From: Neoceratodus forsteri
Lineage: Eukaryota > Chordata > Ceratodontiformes > Ceratodontidae
Reading direction: 5' to 3'
DNA length: 64,000 nt
NCBI GenBank assembly: GCA_016271365.2
Contig: CM057454.1
Coordinates: forward strand, 694,725,501 to 694,789,500
Shown here: positions 34,076-44,779 of the stretch, piece by piece
Layout of the letters: each line of letters starts with the position of its first letter
Position numbering within the stretch: the first letter of the stretch is position 1
Notes under the pieces: generated by a model
Told to the model about the DNA's origin: nothing
Databases searched by the model: none
The model's input: the letters and a program-made list of their open reading frames with translations, nothing else
Translations under genes and position numbers: made by a program

Positions 34076-35080
34076 ATTGACTAGTGCAAGGTGTGTTGGA
34101 CCAGCTTTCTTTTTTGGGCAAAACCTTGCAATATGTCCTTTACCTTGACAGTAGTGACAAATTACTTCGCTAGGGGGAGTTTTTAAAGTACTGGTAATTT
34201 TGACAGGTCCACTAGACAAGGGTGTAGTAATTGGAGAAGTTCTTACCGTTAGATGTGATGTACTACCACCAGGATGACTCTTAGGACGATTAGGCCTGGC
34301 AGTTAAATAATCTTCAGCTAATTGTACTGCCTACTTGGCTGTCTCAGGGCGGTGTTCCCTTACCCAGATCTGGACATCTTTGGGTAAAATTCATATAAAT
34401 TGTTCCAAAACTACGGCCTCCAACATCTGCTCTTTTGTGTTAGTCGCAGGCTGTAGCCATTTAGTACATAAGTCATTCAGTCTGGTGAATGCTTCCTGTG
34501 GAGTATCTGAAAGTTGAAATCTCAATGCTCGAAATCTCTGTCTGTAGGTTTCTAGACAGATATCATATCTTTTCAATATTGCCTCCTTGACAGCATCGTA
34601 GTTGTCACTCATGGTGCTCTCCACCCTACCATAGGCCAATTGAGCTTTCCCTGTCAGATACGGAGCAAGGCGGATTACCCACTGATCCCTAGGCCATTGA
34701 CAAGCCCTTGCTATCCGTTCAAATGTGGTTAAATATGTCTCAATGTCATCTGTTTCACTCAATTTGGTTAGTTTTATGTCCTTAGGGATATCCCCCATGG
34801 GTAGAGAAGGGGACCTACTGAGTCCAAGTGCCTGGATGGCCCTTAAAGTGTCAGCCCATCTTGCTTCATATTTCCGCATTTCCTGTTCCCTTTGTTTCTC
34901 CATTGTTATCTGTTGCATACACAGCCATTGTAACAGCTCCTGAGAATCACCAGTAGGGGGTCCTTTCTCCATCTCTTCTAGTTCCCCATCTGAAACATCA
35001 CCATCTTCTTTCGGTTTTACTAATTTACGTCTAACATCAGGGAGTCCAGTCTGTAGAGGTAATCCTGACTTCTCTGCCAT
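34076..35080 (-). pseudogene. Gag of Gmr1-like element
   Basis: Structural protein that packages element RNA. I take the start at ATG 35,080 (MAEKSGLPLQ), ~110 bases inside the 5' LTR; the open frame extends upstream into the LTR but that part is not gag-like. Residues ~110-220 resemble a SCAN/retroviral capsid fold: ETYLTTFERIARACQWPRDQ, WVIRLAPYLTGKAQLAYGRV and FRALRFQLSDTPQEAF. The frame stops at 34,391. Further on, a CCHC knuckle, CHYCQGKGHIARFC (~34,160), marks nucleocapsid. SCAN-like capsids are known from Gmr1-type elements. Confidence 0.85.
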
Positions 35081-35170
35081 GGTTCTGGTCAATACACCAA
35101 TGGGTACCTCCTGGGACAGCCACGAAATTATGACCTCCTCAGACACATATAGCAGTGTCCTTTGTTCCAA

Positions 35171-35187
35171 TCCCACTTCTGACACCA
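35171..35187 (-). promoter_or_regulatory. Primer-binding site, tRNA-Leu-like
   Basis: Two bases inside the 5' LTR the minus strand reads TGGTGTCAGAAGTGGGA, complementary to a tRNA 3' end ...TCCCACTTCTGACACCA. This resembles vertebrate tRNA-Leu (CAG/CAA) acceptor and T-stem ends, from memory. Confidence 0.75.
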
Positions 35188-35189
35188 AG

Positions 35190-36697
35190 TGTGAAGTGTG
35201 GGATACCAAGGAGGACGGTTGCTCAACTTTGTTGTAGGTTTCAAAAAAAATATTTTTATTAACAGAGTTAAGCCGGACACTTGAACTGGTCAGTGAAAGA
35301 AAAAAAATAAAAGCAAAATGCATTACATACAAAAAATTAACAACACTAGAATAGCTAGTGTAGTTCTTTCTTAGAGGTCAGCATGCATCTGAACCTCACA
35401 AATCATCTGATCTCTTTAAGGCTAGGCTCACTGAATATATACATGCTAAAGATCATGTGACGGTCAAACTCCTCCCCTATACTTTTACAACAAACAATTT
35501 TACTTTTTAACAGTTATTTTATAACTTTTTATACAGCATTATAACTTCTCATACATAAAATAATCTTTGCATCCTTGTTATTTCATCTTTTAAGGAACCT
35601 AGAATAAAATAATAATTTCTTTAGTTCATGGGAAGCACCTCCCCCTGACATGACCCTATAAATATCTTTAGAGAATGGCCGGCCAGCTCCTAAGAAAGGG
35701 CTGCAGGCAAAATGGAACAGCTACCGTCGGTAAGGCTGAAGTACCACTTCTTTATTTCGTTGTGACTTCCACCACCAAAAGTTTATTATTTCCACAGTAG
35801 ACTAAATCGGAAGTTTTCCAGAGTCCTAGCATACCTCTAATTTAGAAGAGGTCTTAGTTATAATGTTTTACAGAGCTTAAATGACTTCACGACCGTGCGT
35901 ACCTTCGAGAAGGCACTTAAGGGGAAATACAAGTGTACGCGCGGTCGTGAACATATTAAATTTTACAGGATTCAGCAGCAGACTAATTACACTGACCACA
36001 CAAATATATCAGCTGTTGGTGGGGTTTTTTGTTTTCTTTCAGCCAAGTGACCATAAATTAATTGAGAACACAGTAGTACTTTTTTTTTTATAATATTCCC
36101 CAAGTTTGCGCAAACAGGCAAAACAATCTCCGGTGACTCCTTTAAAGTATCAGAGCGTTCCCTAGCTTGAGGAGGACTGTTGTAAAATATGAATTTTTCT
36201 TTCCCTTTTAGCTGGACAAACAACAGTCGCACTGGTTGCCTTGAATAGAAATCCAGACCATTCGGGTTTCACACAAAAAAAAAAAAAAAATTACAATTCC
36301 GTTGCCGGTTTCACAGACCCGATATTCCTATCAAATCAGACGTCTTTTTATTTATTCTTTTTACCATTTTTAAATCAAATTGTGTTCAAGATTAAGTTTT
36401 GAATATCCTTGGGGGGGGGGAACAAACCAAAAACAAAAAAAAAACATATCAAAGCAACACCAGAAGAAACAGAGAGCAACACAAACAGAAACGATAATTA
36501 TTTCTGCAGGTGGCCAGCCTGAGAATATTATCATATACTTGCAAGATTGAGAATAGAGTGAGCGCTGTTGCAACAGACTGATACCATTAGTGAGAATAGG
36601 ACAGAGCAGAGTATCCCAGAAAGGAGAGAGAAAAAAAAAAAAATTTTATTGTGGACTCTGACTTTTTTTTTTCTTTTTAGTAGGTTTGTCTTTTACA
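35190..36697 (-). repeat. 5' LTR of the Gmr1-like element
   Basis: 1,508 bp, colinear with 29,157-30,620. It lies next to the primer-binding site, so it is the 5' LTR. It should carry the promoter, but I cannot place a TATA box with confidence. Confidence 0.93.
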
Positions 36698-36702
36698 GGC
36701 CC

Positions 36703-37018
36703 CAACACCTTGTTCAATAGCTGGCCCCCGATAGGACACCTGCCATCCTTTCTGCTTCCCTGTCCCCTCCGCCATCTGGTGAGCATCCTCTTGATCATCC
36801 TGTCTGCTGTGGCATCAGGCCACCCTCTGTCCAGGAATACCCAGCTCACTCCCACTAATTGAACAACTCTCATGGTGTGTGCCATCCCTGATTCCCGTTT
36901 TTCTACCACAAACCTCTTGACCTGCTCATCCTTGACCGGTTTTGTCCTGTCCCACCCCTGTCTAGCTCTAAACTCTTGGAAGCTGGCCCAAGCCCCTTCA
37001 TATGTCCTCAGGGTCCTG
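36703..37018 (-). pseudogene. Ngaro tyrosine recombinase, N-terminal part
   Basis: Core-binding half of the recombinase. The minus strand reads VVEKRESGMAHTMRVVQLVG (~36,909) and WPDATADRMIKRMLTRWRRG (~36,820), ending CPIGGQLLNKVLG at the gypsy insertion. The helical, basic make-up and the position after RNase H match YR N-terminal domains. The gene continues at 29,156 on the other side of the inserted element, in the RLFRAVF block containing the catalytic Arg. Confidence 0.75.
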
Positions 37019-37139
37019 GTTACCCAGGAGCCCTAGTACAGTGCCCTTGAAGTGGACCTCCAATCTCCCACATCCAGTCTGGGACCCTGGTCTAGTGTGC
37101 CATTGCTCATGGTGCCAGACTCTGAAACCTGTCGAGCTG

Positions 37140-38540
37140 TAAGTGGGAAAGACTGTCAACCAATTCATTCATGATCCCTGGAATATGCTGTGCTTTGAAT
37201 TACACATTCAGCTTCAGCTGCAACAGTACCAACTTGCTTATTGCTTGGCCCACTGTCTCTGTGTTCCCACCTTGCCTGTTGATGACCTCCACCACTGCTT
37301 TATTGTCGCACCACAGCATGATCCATTTTCCCCTCATCTGCTCTCTCCAAACCTCCATAGCCACCCAATTTGGGAATATTTTCCAAAAAGTGATGTCTCT
37401 CAAGAGGCCTTTCTCTCCCCGTTGGCTTGGCCAGGTCTCCACCATCCATTCCCCTTTAAAATATACTTCCATCCTGAGTGCCCCTGAGGACATCAGTGTA
37501 TTGCTCTAGGTCTGTGTTGCACTCCCATTCCACCTGCCAGAACGTTACCCTGTTACACTGGTCTAGGAATTCCTCCCAAACCTTGAGGTCCTCTCCAACA
37601 CCCTTTGAGATGTCCACCCAGTGGTGTGGCTTCTTCGCCTTCCTGGTCACCCTCCCAAGCCTTCTCATAAATGCCATCCCTGGGCTGATTGCCTTGCATG
37701 CAAAATTAAGTTGCCCTAGCAGCTGCTGTACCTGTAGCAGCGGCATCCTCCACTTCCCTATTACTTGTGCCAGTGGCCCGCGCACCCTGGCTACTTTCTC
37801 ACCTGGCAGCTGAAAACAACCTTGTTCCATGTCCACCACAATCCCCAGGAACTCCAGCTTACACACAGGCCCCTCAGTCTTCCCCTGTGCCAATGGAATA
37901 TCAATCCATTTGCACATCACCGTGAAGTCCCACAACATGCCCTGCATCTCTGTGCTGCTCCCCCCAAGGATCAGAAAGTCATCCCGGTAGTGCATGACCC
38001 TTTTGTGGCCATATTTCTCCCTGAATACCCACTGGACCCATGAGCTGAAAGTCTCAAATGTCGAGCAGGCCACCGAGCAGCCCATGGGCATAGCCTTGTC
38101 AATGTATAAGTCCTCTTGAACTTGAACGCCAGCAGGTCTCAGTCAGCCAGGCTGACCAGCAACAGCCAGAACATGGACTCTATATCTGTTTTCATCAACC
38201 AGGTTCCCTTTATTGCCCTGACCAGCTCTTCTGCCTGATCTAATGAGGCATAGGATACTGCTTGCAGGTGGTCTGGAATGCCATCATTCACTGATTGCCT
38301 TTCTGGTTATGACAAGTGGTGAATCAGCCTGTATTCACCTGCCTGCTTCTAGGGGATCACCCCAAGGGGGATGCCCAGAATTCAGGGCATGGTCATGCTG
38401 CTAGTGGCCCTTCCACCCACCCCGCCCTTATCTCTTTTGCCATCTTTTCCCTGACCACCCTTCATTTCCTCTCACCGCCCCCAGGTTCTTGGCCCACATA
38501 CCTTTTCATGGACCCTGCAAACCCAGTGGGAAACCTACCT
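37140..38540 (-). pseudogene. Ngaro reverse transcriptase-RNase H
   Basis: Minus-strand order: an N-terminal block with IHHLS and SVNDGI (~38,325-38,290); motif A KTDIESMFWLLLVSLAD (~38,195); KAMPMGCSVACSTFETFSSW (~38,096); catalytic HYRDDFLILGGSS (~37,995), Tyr-Arg-Asp-Asp rather than Tyr-x-Asp-Asp with a hydrophobic x; LEFLGIVVDMEQGCFQLP; and QQLLGQLNFACKAISPGMAF (~37,730). RNase H follows at 37,493-37,200 with KWIMLWCDNKAVVEVINRQG (~37,330). Frame changes near 38,100 and 37,480, plus a stop near 38,140. Typical of DIRS/Ngaro RT-RH, which are fused without a protease. Confidence 0.85.
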
Positions 38541-38550
38541 TGAAACCCAC

Positions 38551-39844
38551 TCAGAGGCTCTCACCCACCTCCCTATCTGGGTACTCCTGGGTCCATGCCT
38601 CTACCACCTCCCATACAATGGGGGGTGTGGTCCAGTGAGTACCCCCACCTCCCCCTTTCCTGCTCCTGTCTAATAACCATAGGTGGCCTGAGTCCTTCCT
38701 GTTATGCCTCTCCCTACCTCTGTTGGAGCCTCCCCCTTCTCCCTCAAGAGGGGAGGTCCTGTTGATGGCTGCTCCCCTGTCCTCCCCTCTCCCCCCTTGC
38801 CTGCAGGTTGTCAATGGGTGTGCTCCTGTGCTTCTAGAACAAACATACTTGAATTTACAGTGCACCCAGTTGCAGGATGCCTTGTTGAACCCCCAACAGG
38901 TTTTTGCACCTGTGACTGGTGTGGTCTGCCTCCCGGCATCCCCCCCAAGGTTGGAGTCCCCTGGCCTGACATGGACTTGGTCTTCACCCACAACTCAGGA
39001 TGGGTACTGTCCCCCTTCAAGTCTCCCCTTGCGCCATGTGCCTCCAGAAGGCCTCATCATATTTGAGCCATCCGAAACCCAACCTGGCCTTGTATGCATC
39101 CCTGATGGTCACCGTGTAGGTCAGTAGTGGGATGGCGAGTTGCAACCTCTTTTCCAGAACTATGGACCTATATACCATGAACCCCGCTTGCCAATTATCA
39201 AAGGTTTTCCCTTTCCATTTTGCCTCCTCTGCCTCATGGTCCACCACTGCAAGTGCCATGGCATTCTCAGATTTTCCCACCAACTTCTTCTGCTAATACT
39301 TCTTGGCGGTATCTTCATTCACCAATCCGAATATGTCCACGAACTTCCCTTTTCATATTCACTCCTTGAGTGAGGCTAACACATGGTCACGCAATGTGAG
39401 TTCCTGGTGTCCATTGTATTTCTGGACCCCAGCTTGTGCTCCCGCCCCCCTGCCTCCCTTCTTTCCTCATATGTCCTGGAGCACTTTCTCTGTTTTGTCT
39501 ATCACTGCCTCCCCGTGTCTCCCAGCAGCCCCTCCAAGTACTCCTTGAGGTTGCCATCTTTGGTGATATCCACCATGTCCTCACCCCCATCCGGGCTTCC
39601 GTTATCCAGCTCTGGATCTGGCTGTGGAACCACCGCTGGCTCAGGGTTAGCCCTCCCTCCCTCCTCGGGGCTTCTTGTCTGGTTGCCCTTTCCCCACCCA
39701 TTCATCCTGCTCCTTCCATTTTCACTGCGCCTCCTCCTCCTCTTTCCATTTTGCCACCGCCATGAGCTCTGACATCTGTCCCATCAGTTTAGTGGCATCC
39801 TTCATCATCCTCTTACTGGTCATCTGTTTTTTCTTGGACGCCAT
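38551..39844 (-). pseudogene. Ngaro gag
   Basis: Start at ATG 39,844: MASKKKQMTSKRMMKDATKL, a basic helix, followed by a coiled-coil-like acidic region to ~39,390. The central block FDNWQAGFMVYRSIVLEKRL then ARLGFGWLKYDEAFW (39,195-39,035) is the conserved Ngaro/DIRS gag core. A zinc-finger motif follows, CWGFNKASCNWVHCKFKYVC then HPLTTC (~38,895-38,810), a Cys/His cluster usual at the end of these proteins. Frame changes near 39,770, 39,390 and 39,010 break it. It precedes RT-RH without an evident protease. Confidence 0.8.
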
Positions 39845-40570
39845 CTCTGTTAAATTTTCATGGGTGGAAATAAGAGAACATATCAAACCATGGTCCTACC
39901 AGTCCTCTCTCTGCTGGCCTACCATGGTGTTATGCCTCTGGCTGCAGCCAGGTTCACTCATGCTGGGGGTAGTCTACTACTTGCCCCGGTGCTATGCCTC
40001 CAGTTGTAGCCGGACTTGCCCCATGCTGGGAGTTGTCTGCAGCTGATGATCAGCCCTTCCAATGCTTGCCCTATGGCACACAGAGTCTAGGCCACTATGC
40101 CAGAGCCTTTCCATGTGACAGCTTCCTAAAACCCACAGCCATAGGGGACCAGAGCTCACAAACTACCTGCATGTGACACAGATTTGACATGAAACCCCCC
40201 CCAGGCACTAGGACTTCTACCCTTTTTCTGGTTTGACAGTCATGAGAGAGGCCCATGGCCCCATCACCCCACCTGCCCATCTTCCAGTGGAAAAACAGGC
40301 AGGCAGAGATATAACAAGAGGGAGCTGCAACAAAATCCCCAATAAATCCTGTGGCTGCATTCAAAACATAAACTGGGTAAGACATGCTTCACCAACTGTC
40401 CCCACATTAGCATCACCACACTGAAGTCCCGTCCTAAAACAGTTTCAACCTCTACAAACAATCTCACTGCTCAGCTTCAATGCAAAACGCCAAGCAAATG
40501 CCTAGTATGAGTGCCTTTTTAAAGTGTAAATGTTACTAAAACGCCATTCCATTTAAAATGCTAGCATCCA
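39845..40570 (-). other. Ngaro 5' untranslated region
   Basis: Between gag and the inserted CR1 tail. A ~45-base motif with GGTAGTCTACTACTTGCCCC-like and TGCTGGGAGTTGTCTGC-like wording is loosely repeated at 39,900-40,050. No ORF with a recognisable domain. Confidence 0.5.
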
Positions 40571-41178
40571 TAGAAACATAGAAACATAGACTTTGATGGC
40601 AGATAAGGACCGCTTGGCCCACCTACTCTGGCCAGTTCACTACCTAGAAGATAAACTGCAGATCCTATTTAACCAACAGCATAGTTCTTCCTACCCCCCA
40701 CAAAAATTGCCTTATGTCTGTCCCATGCATTCTTCAATTCATCCACAGTTTTAGACCCCGCAGCCTCCACAGGAAGACTGTTCCATGCGTCTACCACCCT
40801 CTCTATGAAAAAATACATCCTCACATTGTCCCTGAGCCGACACCCTCTATCTTCAAATTGTGTCCCCTTGTTATTGCACATCTTTTTTTCTGAAAGACGC
40901 TGCCCTCTTGGACTTTGTTGATTCCACTGAGGTACTTAAACATTTCTATCATGTCCCCCCTTTCCCTCCTTTCCTCAAGGGTATACATATTAATCTCCTT
41001 TAGCCTCTCCTCATATGGCTTCTCTTGCAGACCCTGCACCATTTTAGTTGCCCTCCTCTGAACTGCCTCCATCCTGTCTATGTTCTTGTGGAGATGGAGT
41101 CTCCAGAACTGGACGCAGTACTCCAGATGGGGTCTCACCAACTGTCTGTACAGGGGGATAACAACTTCCTGTTCCAGC
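40571..41178 (-). pseudogene. CR1 LINE, 5'-truncated 3' end
   Basis: Minus-strand CR1 tail inserted in the Ngaro 5' region. It encodes the RT C-terminus: QFWRLHLHKNIDRMEAVQRR (~41,120), MVQGLQEKPYEERLKEINMY and GDMIEMFKYLSGINKVQEGS. After a frame change come RVVDAWNSLPVEAAGSK and the 3' UTR ending at ATAGAAACATAGAAACATAG (40,571-40,588, plus strand). Truncation falls at ~41,178 (AACAGGAAGTTGTTATCCCC in the minus sense). Closely matches 58,470-59,066. Confidence 0.92.
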
Positions 41179-41499
41179 ATACCAAGATCACCTTCCCAAA
41201 CTCTGTAAAAAAGGAATGCTTCATGTTTCAACCAGCAGTAGCCAAACTAATAAGTCACTACAAGCTTGATATGCTTCCCCAGTCCTTAACTGCTCTTCCT
41301 AAATACCCACAAATTTTATCTTTTTTTTTAAATGCCTGCTATCGTGAATCTTTTAAAATGCTGAAAATAAACATTATTCTTGTTAAACCCAATTCTTAAA
41401 ACCAGTCAAATGCCATACATACATTACTGGGCCTGGCGTGCCATGTGGTCAGCAGGCCCCAAAGTGTATATTCTCTATTTATCTTTACTAACCCTTTAA

Positions 41500-42060
41500 A
41501 TAATTTACTTTCTAGTCTCCACCAGGCAAGACAAAACCTCTCAGCAAACCCACGTGTCATTTGTCTGTCTCCAATGCCTACTTTAACCTATTAATCAGCA
41601 AAATATAAATTCTTAAATCACTTGTTTTTTTAACAACAGCTAGCAAACGGTGGCTAATCTTCCAGCACTTTTTTTTTTACAAATCTTTGAAATAAATACC
41701 TTAAACCATGAAAAGTTAATTCTGTATTAAAAACTGGCTGTACCTTGCTCTAGCAAAACTCCCTCACAAAATGACTCTGCTGGCTGCCCGAAACAGAATA
41801 CTAGGCCTTAAATTCCATATGGTCGGCCATGCGACCTACAGGCCAAGACAAAAACCTCTCACCAAACCAGCCTGTAATTTGTCTGTTTGCAATGTCTGCT
41901 TTAACATATTAATCAGCCAACCATAAATTCTTAAATCACCTTTTTTTTAACAACAGCTAGCAAGCAGTGGCTAATCTTACAGTGTATCTTTTTTTTTAAA
42001 CAATTCTTAGAAATACATATCTTAAACCACAAAAATTCCATTCTGTATTAAAACTGACCC
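41500..42060 (-). repeat. Tandem repeat in Ngaro 5' region, ~345-bp period
   Basis: AACAACAGCTAGCAA occurs at ~41,632 and ~41,950. TATTAATCAGC, AAATTCTTAAATCAC and CTCACCAAACC/CTCAGCAAACC are repeated in the same order. Two copies, ~80% alike by eye, lie next to repeat A1. Confidence 0.75.
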
Positions 42061-42357
42061 CTACAGCCTGCAGTCAGGCCATGTTCTAGCCTCTGGCTGG
42101 ATTAAGCAAACAAAACACTACAGTTGCTACATTCTTTCTCACACAAATACTGAAAAACAATTCCTTAAAGCAACAAAATCACAGCAGTTGCTAACAAACT
42201 TCTTAAAACCAATCGTGTATCTGCATGGCTGGGCCTTTTAAATACCACACAATTTTCACTGGGACTAGGCGTGCTACCACCACATGGTCTGTAGTGGCCT
42301 AGTTAAACAGATTGTGCCTTACCTTGTTCAGCATTGAATATGCTGAAACTGTTAAAA

Positions 42358-42622
42358 AAATCCTAGCAAAAGAGGGCTAACTGCCTCACAGCTGCCCTTA
42401 AATAATCCATTAGGACCCCAGTCAAGAGCCTGTTGGCCCCTCCCCGGCCAATCTCCCAGGCCCCTGGACTCCTTGTCATCTGATGCCCAACCGTGTCCCT
42501 ACCCCTGCCTTGTGATTTCACTGGCTCCCCTCCCTCCCCCCTAGCCCCAGGCTTTGTACATTGATTTCTGGGTGGGGCCTAGGACATCCTGACTTGCCCT
42601 TTAATTGGCAAGCTTAACTGTC
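42358..42622 (-). repeat. Ngaro repeat A1 (element 5' end)
   Basis: Colinear with A2 (27,388-27,653): TCCTAGCAAA, CTGCCCTTAAATAA, CCATTAGGACCCCAGTCA and CCTTTAATTGGCAAGCTTAA. It ends at ~42,622, where Tx1 ORF2 coding (GYADD) begins. Confidence 0.85.
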
Positions 42623-44711
42623 ATCTGCATATCCCAAAATTTTAATTGGATCACCATTCAGTATGAGTAGTAAACCTCTAATATTTACTTGAAACATACC
42701 TGAGCAGAACATCAATGCCAAAAACATATAATAGGGGACTGAGGGGGCACTCTTGTCATACTCTTCTCCTAACTCTAATTATTTTCCCCCACCATCCATT
42801 TATATTTGGTGTTAGAACAGCATTCCTATATAGTACTTCCAACCATTTTATTAAATCTTCAGGGATCTCATATGCTCTTAATGGGGTAAATAAAAAGGAG
42901 TGGGCTATTTGATCAAAGGCCTTTTCTTGATCTAAATGAAGTACATACTCCTGCACTATATTTTTTTCTCCTCTAAAAAATAATTCACTTTAACAGAATT
43001 AAATTATCTTGTTGATGTTGATTTGGAACCCCACATGTCTGTGCTGGGTGTATTAATTCCTCTGCAACTTTATTGAGCCTGGTTAGAAGTATTTTACTTA
43101 GAAGTTTCAAATCAGTATTCAAAAGTCTCAGGGGTCTCCAATTATTCAATATTCCATTGTCCTCTTTTTATATAATAAAATTAGTATTGATTCATGCATA
43201 GAAGGGGCTAACTTATTATGTGACAACATATAGTTGAATAATAAGACTAATACAGGTGCCAGAAAATCACTAAACATTTTGTATATCCCTACCTTGAAAC
43301 CATCTGACCCTGGTGCTGCATCTTTTCACAAACAATAGCCTGCTGTACCTCCTCCAAAGAGGTTTTTTTAATTAGTTCCTAAATATCTGAGTCCCTCATT
43401 TGGGGCAAATTAAGCTGCATAAAGAAGTTCCTGTTGGAACTTATGGTGGGACAAGTACCAAAGGAACCTTCCACATGATCTTCCACTATTTTTGGCATAA
43501 CTTCCAGGGAGCTGCTTGACTGTCCCATGGGATTTTTTAAGCTAATGATAACTCTATGTGATACCCTCTCTTTATGTTTTTTAAACCAGTCCAATGACCC
43601 TTTTCTCAAATTAGTGCTAAATCTCAGTGCCTGCTCTAAAGATTTTGCTCGATTATATTGTACAGCACTCATTTTTTGTTTTAAAATCTTTATCTGTGAA
43701 CTATAATCTTTCTTCTGTATTTCTGAAAGAAATATTAGTGTCTGGAATTGACCTCTCAATTGTAAATAATCAGTATATTCTCTGTTTGCACTAATTTTAG
43801 ATTTATTTTGAAAGAAACTTCTCCAATATTTTTTTGTTTCCTCCCACCACTGTGAGAAGTCTTCATAACATGCTATGAATGACAACTTTGCTTTCCAGTC
43901 TTTAACCCAGGATTTTCTGATACTAGGGTAATCTAAAAGGGATTCATTAAGACACCAGTTATTTCCTTTACATCTAGGTGAAGTTTTTCAATTTATCTGT
44001 ACTGTAAAGGACTTATGATCTGAAAATGTCCATGCATGGGCTGTCACTTTGTTTACTTTAAGGATTTTAGATATGAACACAAAATAAATTCTGGTAGAGA
44101 GGGTACCTTTAAATGCCCTGCTGTTGAATGGCATATTCTATAGGAGTCTGCCAAATTAGCTAAGGTTACAATATTGTATAGTGCTAAGGAATCACAAAAT
44201 AATTTTTGAGTTTTAAGTCCTCTATCTGATTTTTTTGTTCCACAATTAAAATCCTCAGCCCATAACACAAATCTAGATGTGTGTAAAAAAAGTTGGATTT
44301 CTTTAAGAAGGGAGGTTCTCTGGGCTTTGGTCTATGGGGCATAAATTGTTATTAAGTGGAACCTTTACTGGCTATAATTAAAATCTAGCATAAGAGCTCA
44401 TCCTGGAAAAATATCCAATAATCTGGAAACTGATATCCCTGGTTGAGAAAAAAGAATACCCACCCAATCACAACTATCCTCTCCTACTGACCAGAATGAA
44501 GGACCATCCATCCAGCTATTTGAGGCTTGCCAAAGCTCCTGAAAGGTTTTGAGTCTGGTATCTTGAAGGCACCAAATATCAGAAGAGAACTGACGTAATG
44601 AGAGAAAAACACACTTCTCTTTTTCCTATTTTTAATGCTATTAATGTTAATTGTTGATATGGTTAAAGAGTGCATGAATGTGGTTAGAATATCTATACCA
44701 TGCAGACCCAC
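42623..44711 (-). pseudogene. Tx1-clade L1 LINE, ORF2: 5' half
   Basis: The endonuclease region opens with TISTININSIKNRKKRSVFF (~44,665), an N-rich start typical of the clade. AEDFNCGTKKSDRG (~44,258) is the GDFN box. The helical linker at 43,885-43,379 includes YTDYLQLRGQ and SLDWFKKHKERVSHRVI. RT motif A reads HLDQEKAFDQIAHSFLFTPL (~42,935). The half ends with NGDPIKILGYADD (~42,655-42,623), the RT catalytic box, at the Ngaro boundary. Several frame breaks (43,370; 43,890-44,050; 44,340-44,480). Its continuation is at 12,569-13,509. Confidence 0.8.
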
Positions 44712-44779
44712 TTAAAAGGATCTAGAACTCTTTCTATGCCTATTGTTTGGCTATAGAATCCTCTTTCTTCCTGTCTTCA

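Larger units (their letters stand above)
29157..36697 (-). mobile_element. Gmr1-type Ty3/gypsy LTR retrotransposon (7,541 bp)
   Basis: Two long terminal repeats bound by TG...CA (29,157-30,620 and 35,190-36,697) enclose gag, protease, integrase, RT and RNase H, in that order on the minus strand. GGCCC flanks both sides (29,152-29,156 and 36,698-36,702), a clean 5-bp target duplication. The sequence on either side reads across as the Ngaro recombinase. A tRNA-Leu-like primer site and a polypurine tract are in the expected places. Having integrase before RT is the rare order described for Gmr1-like elements. Frameshifts in every gene region make this copy inactive. Confidence 0.92.
26801..42622 (-). 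mobile_element. Ngaro-type tyrosine-recombinase retrotransposon, interrupted
   Basis: Read on the minus strand: repeat A1 (42,622-42,358), tandem-repeat-rich 5' region, gag (from 39,844), RT-RNase H, tyrosine recombinase, SGNH hydrolase, then repeats B1 (to 27,654), A2 (27,653-27,388) and B2 (from ~27,190). The A1...B1-A2-B2 split direct repeats with a recombinase in place of an integrase are the diagnostic structure of Ngaro/DIRS-group elements, which integrate without target duplication. Interruptions: Gmr1-like element at 29,157-36,697, CR1 tail at 40,571-41,178, and the hAT in B2. Net of these it is ~7.7 kb. It lies in the YADD codons of a Tx1 LINE. No gene is intact. Confidence 0.85.

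Noticed and set aside
29157..36697. Endogenous retrovirus
   Set aside because: No env-like gene between RNase H (ends 30,818) and the 3' LTR; the CCHC, SCAN-like gag and domain order fit a Gmr1-type retrotransposon.
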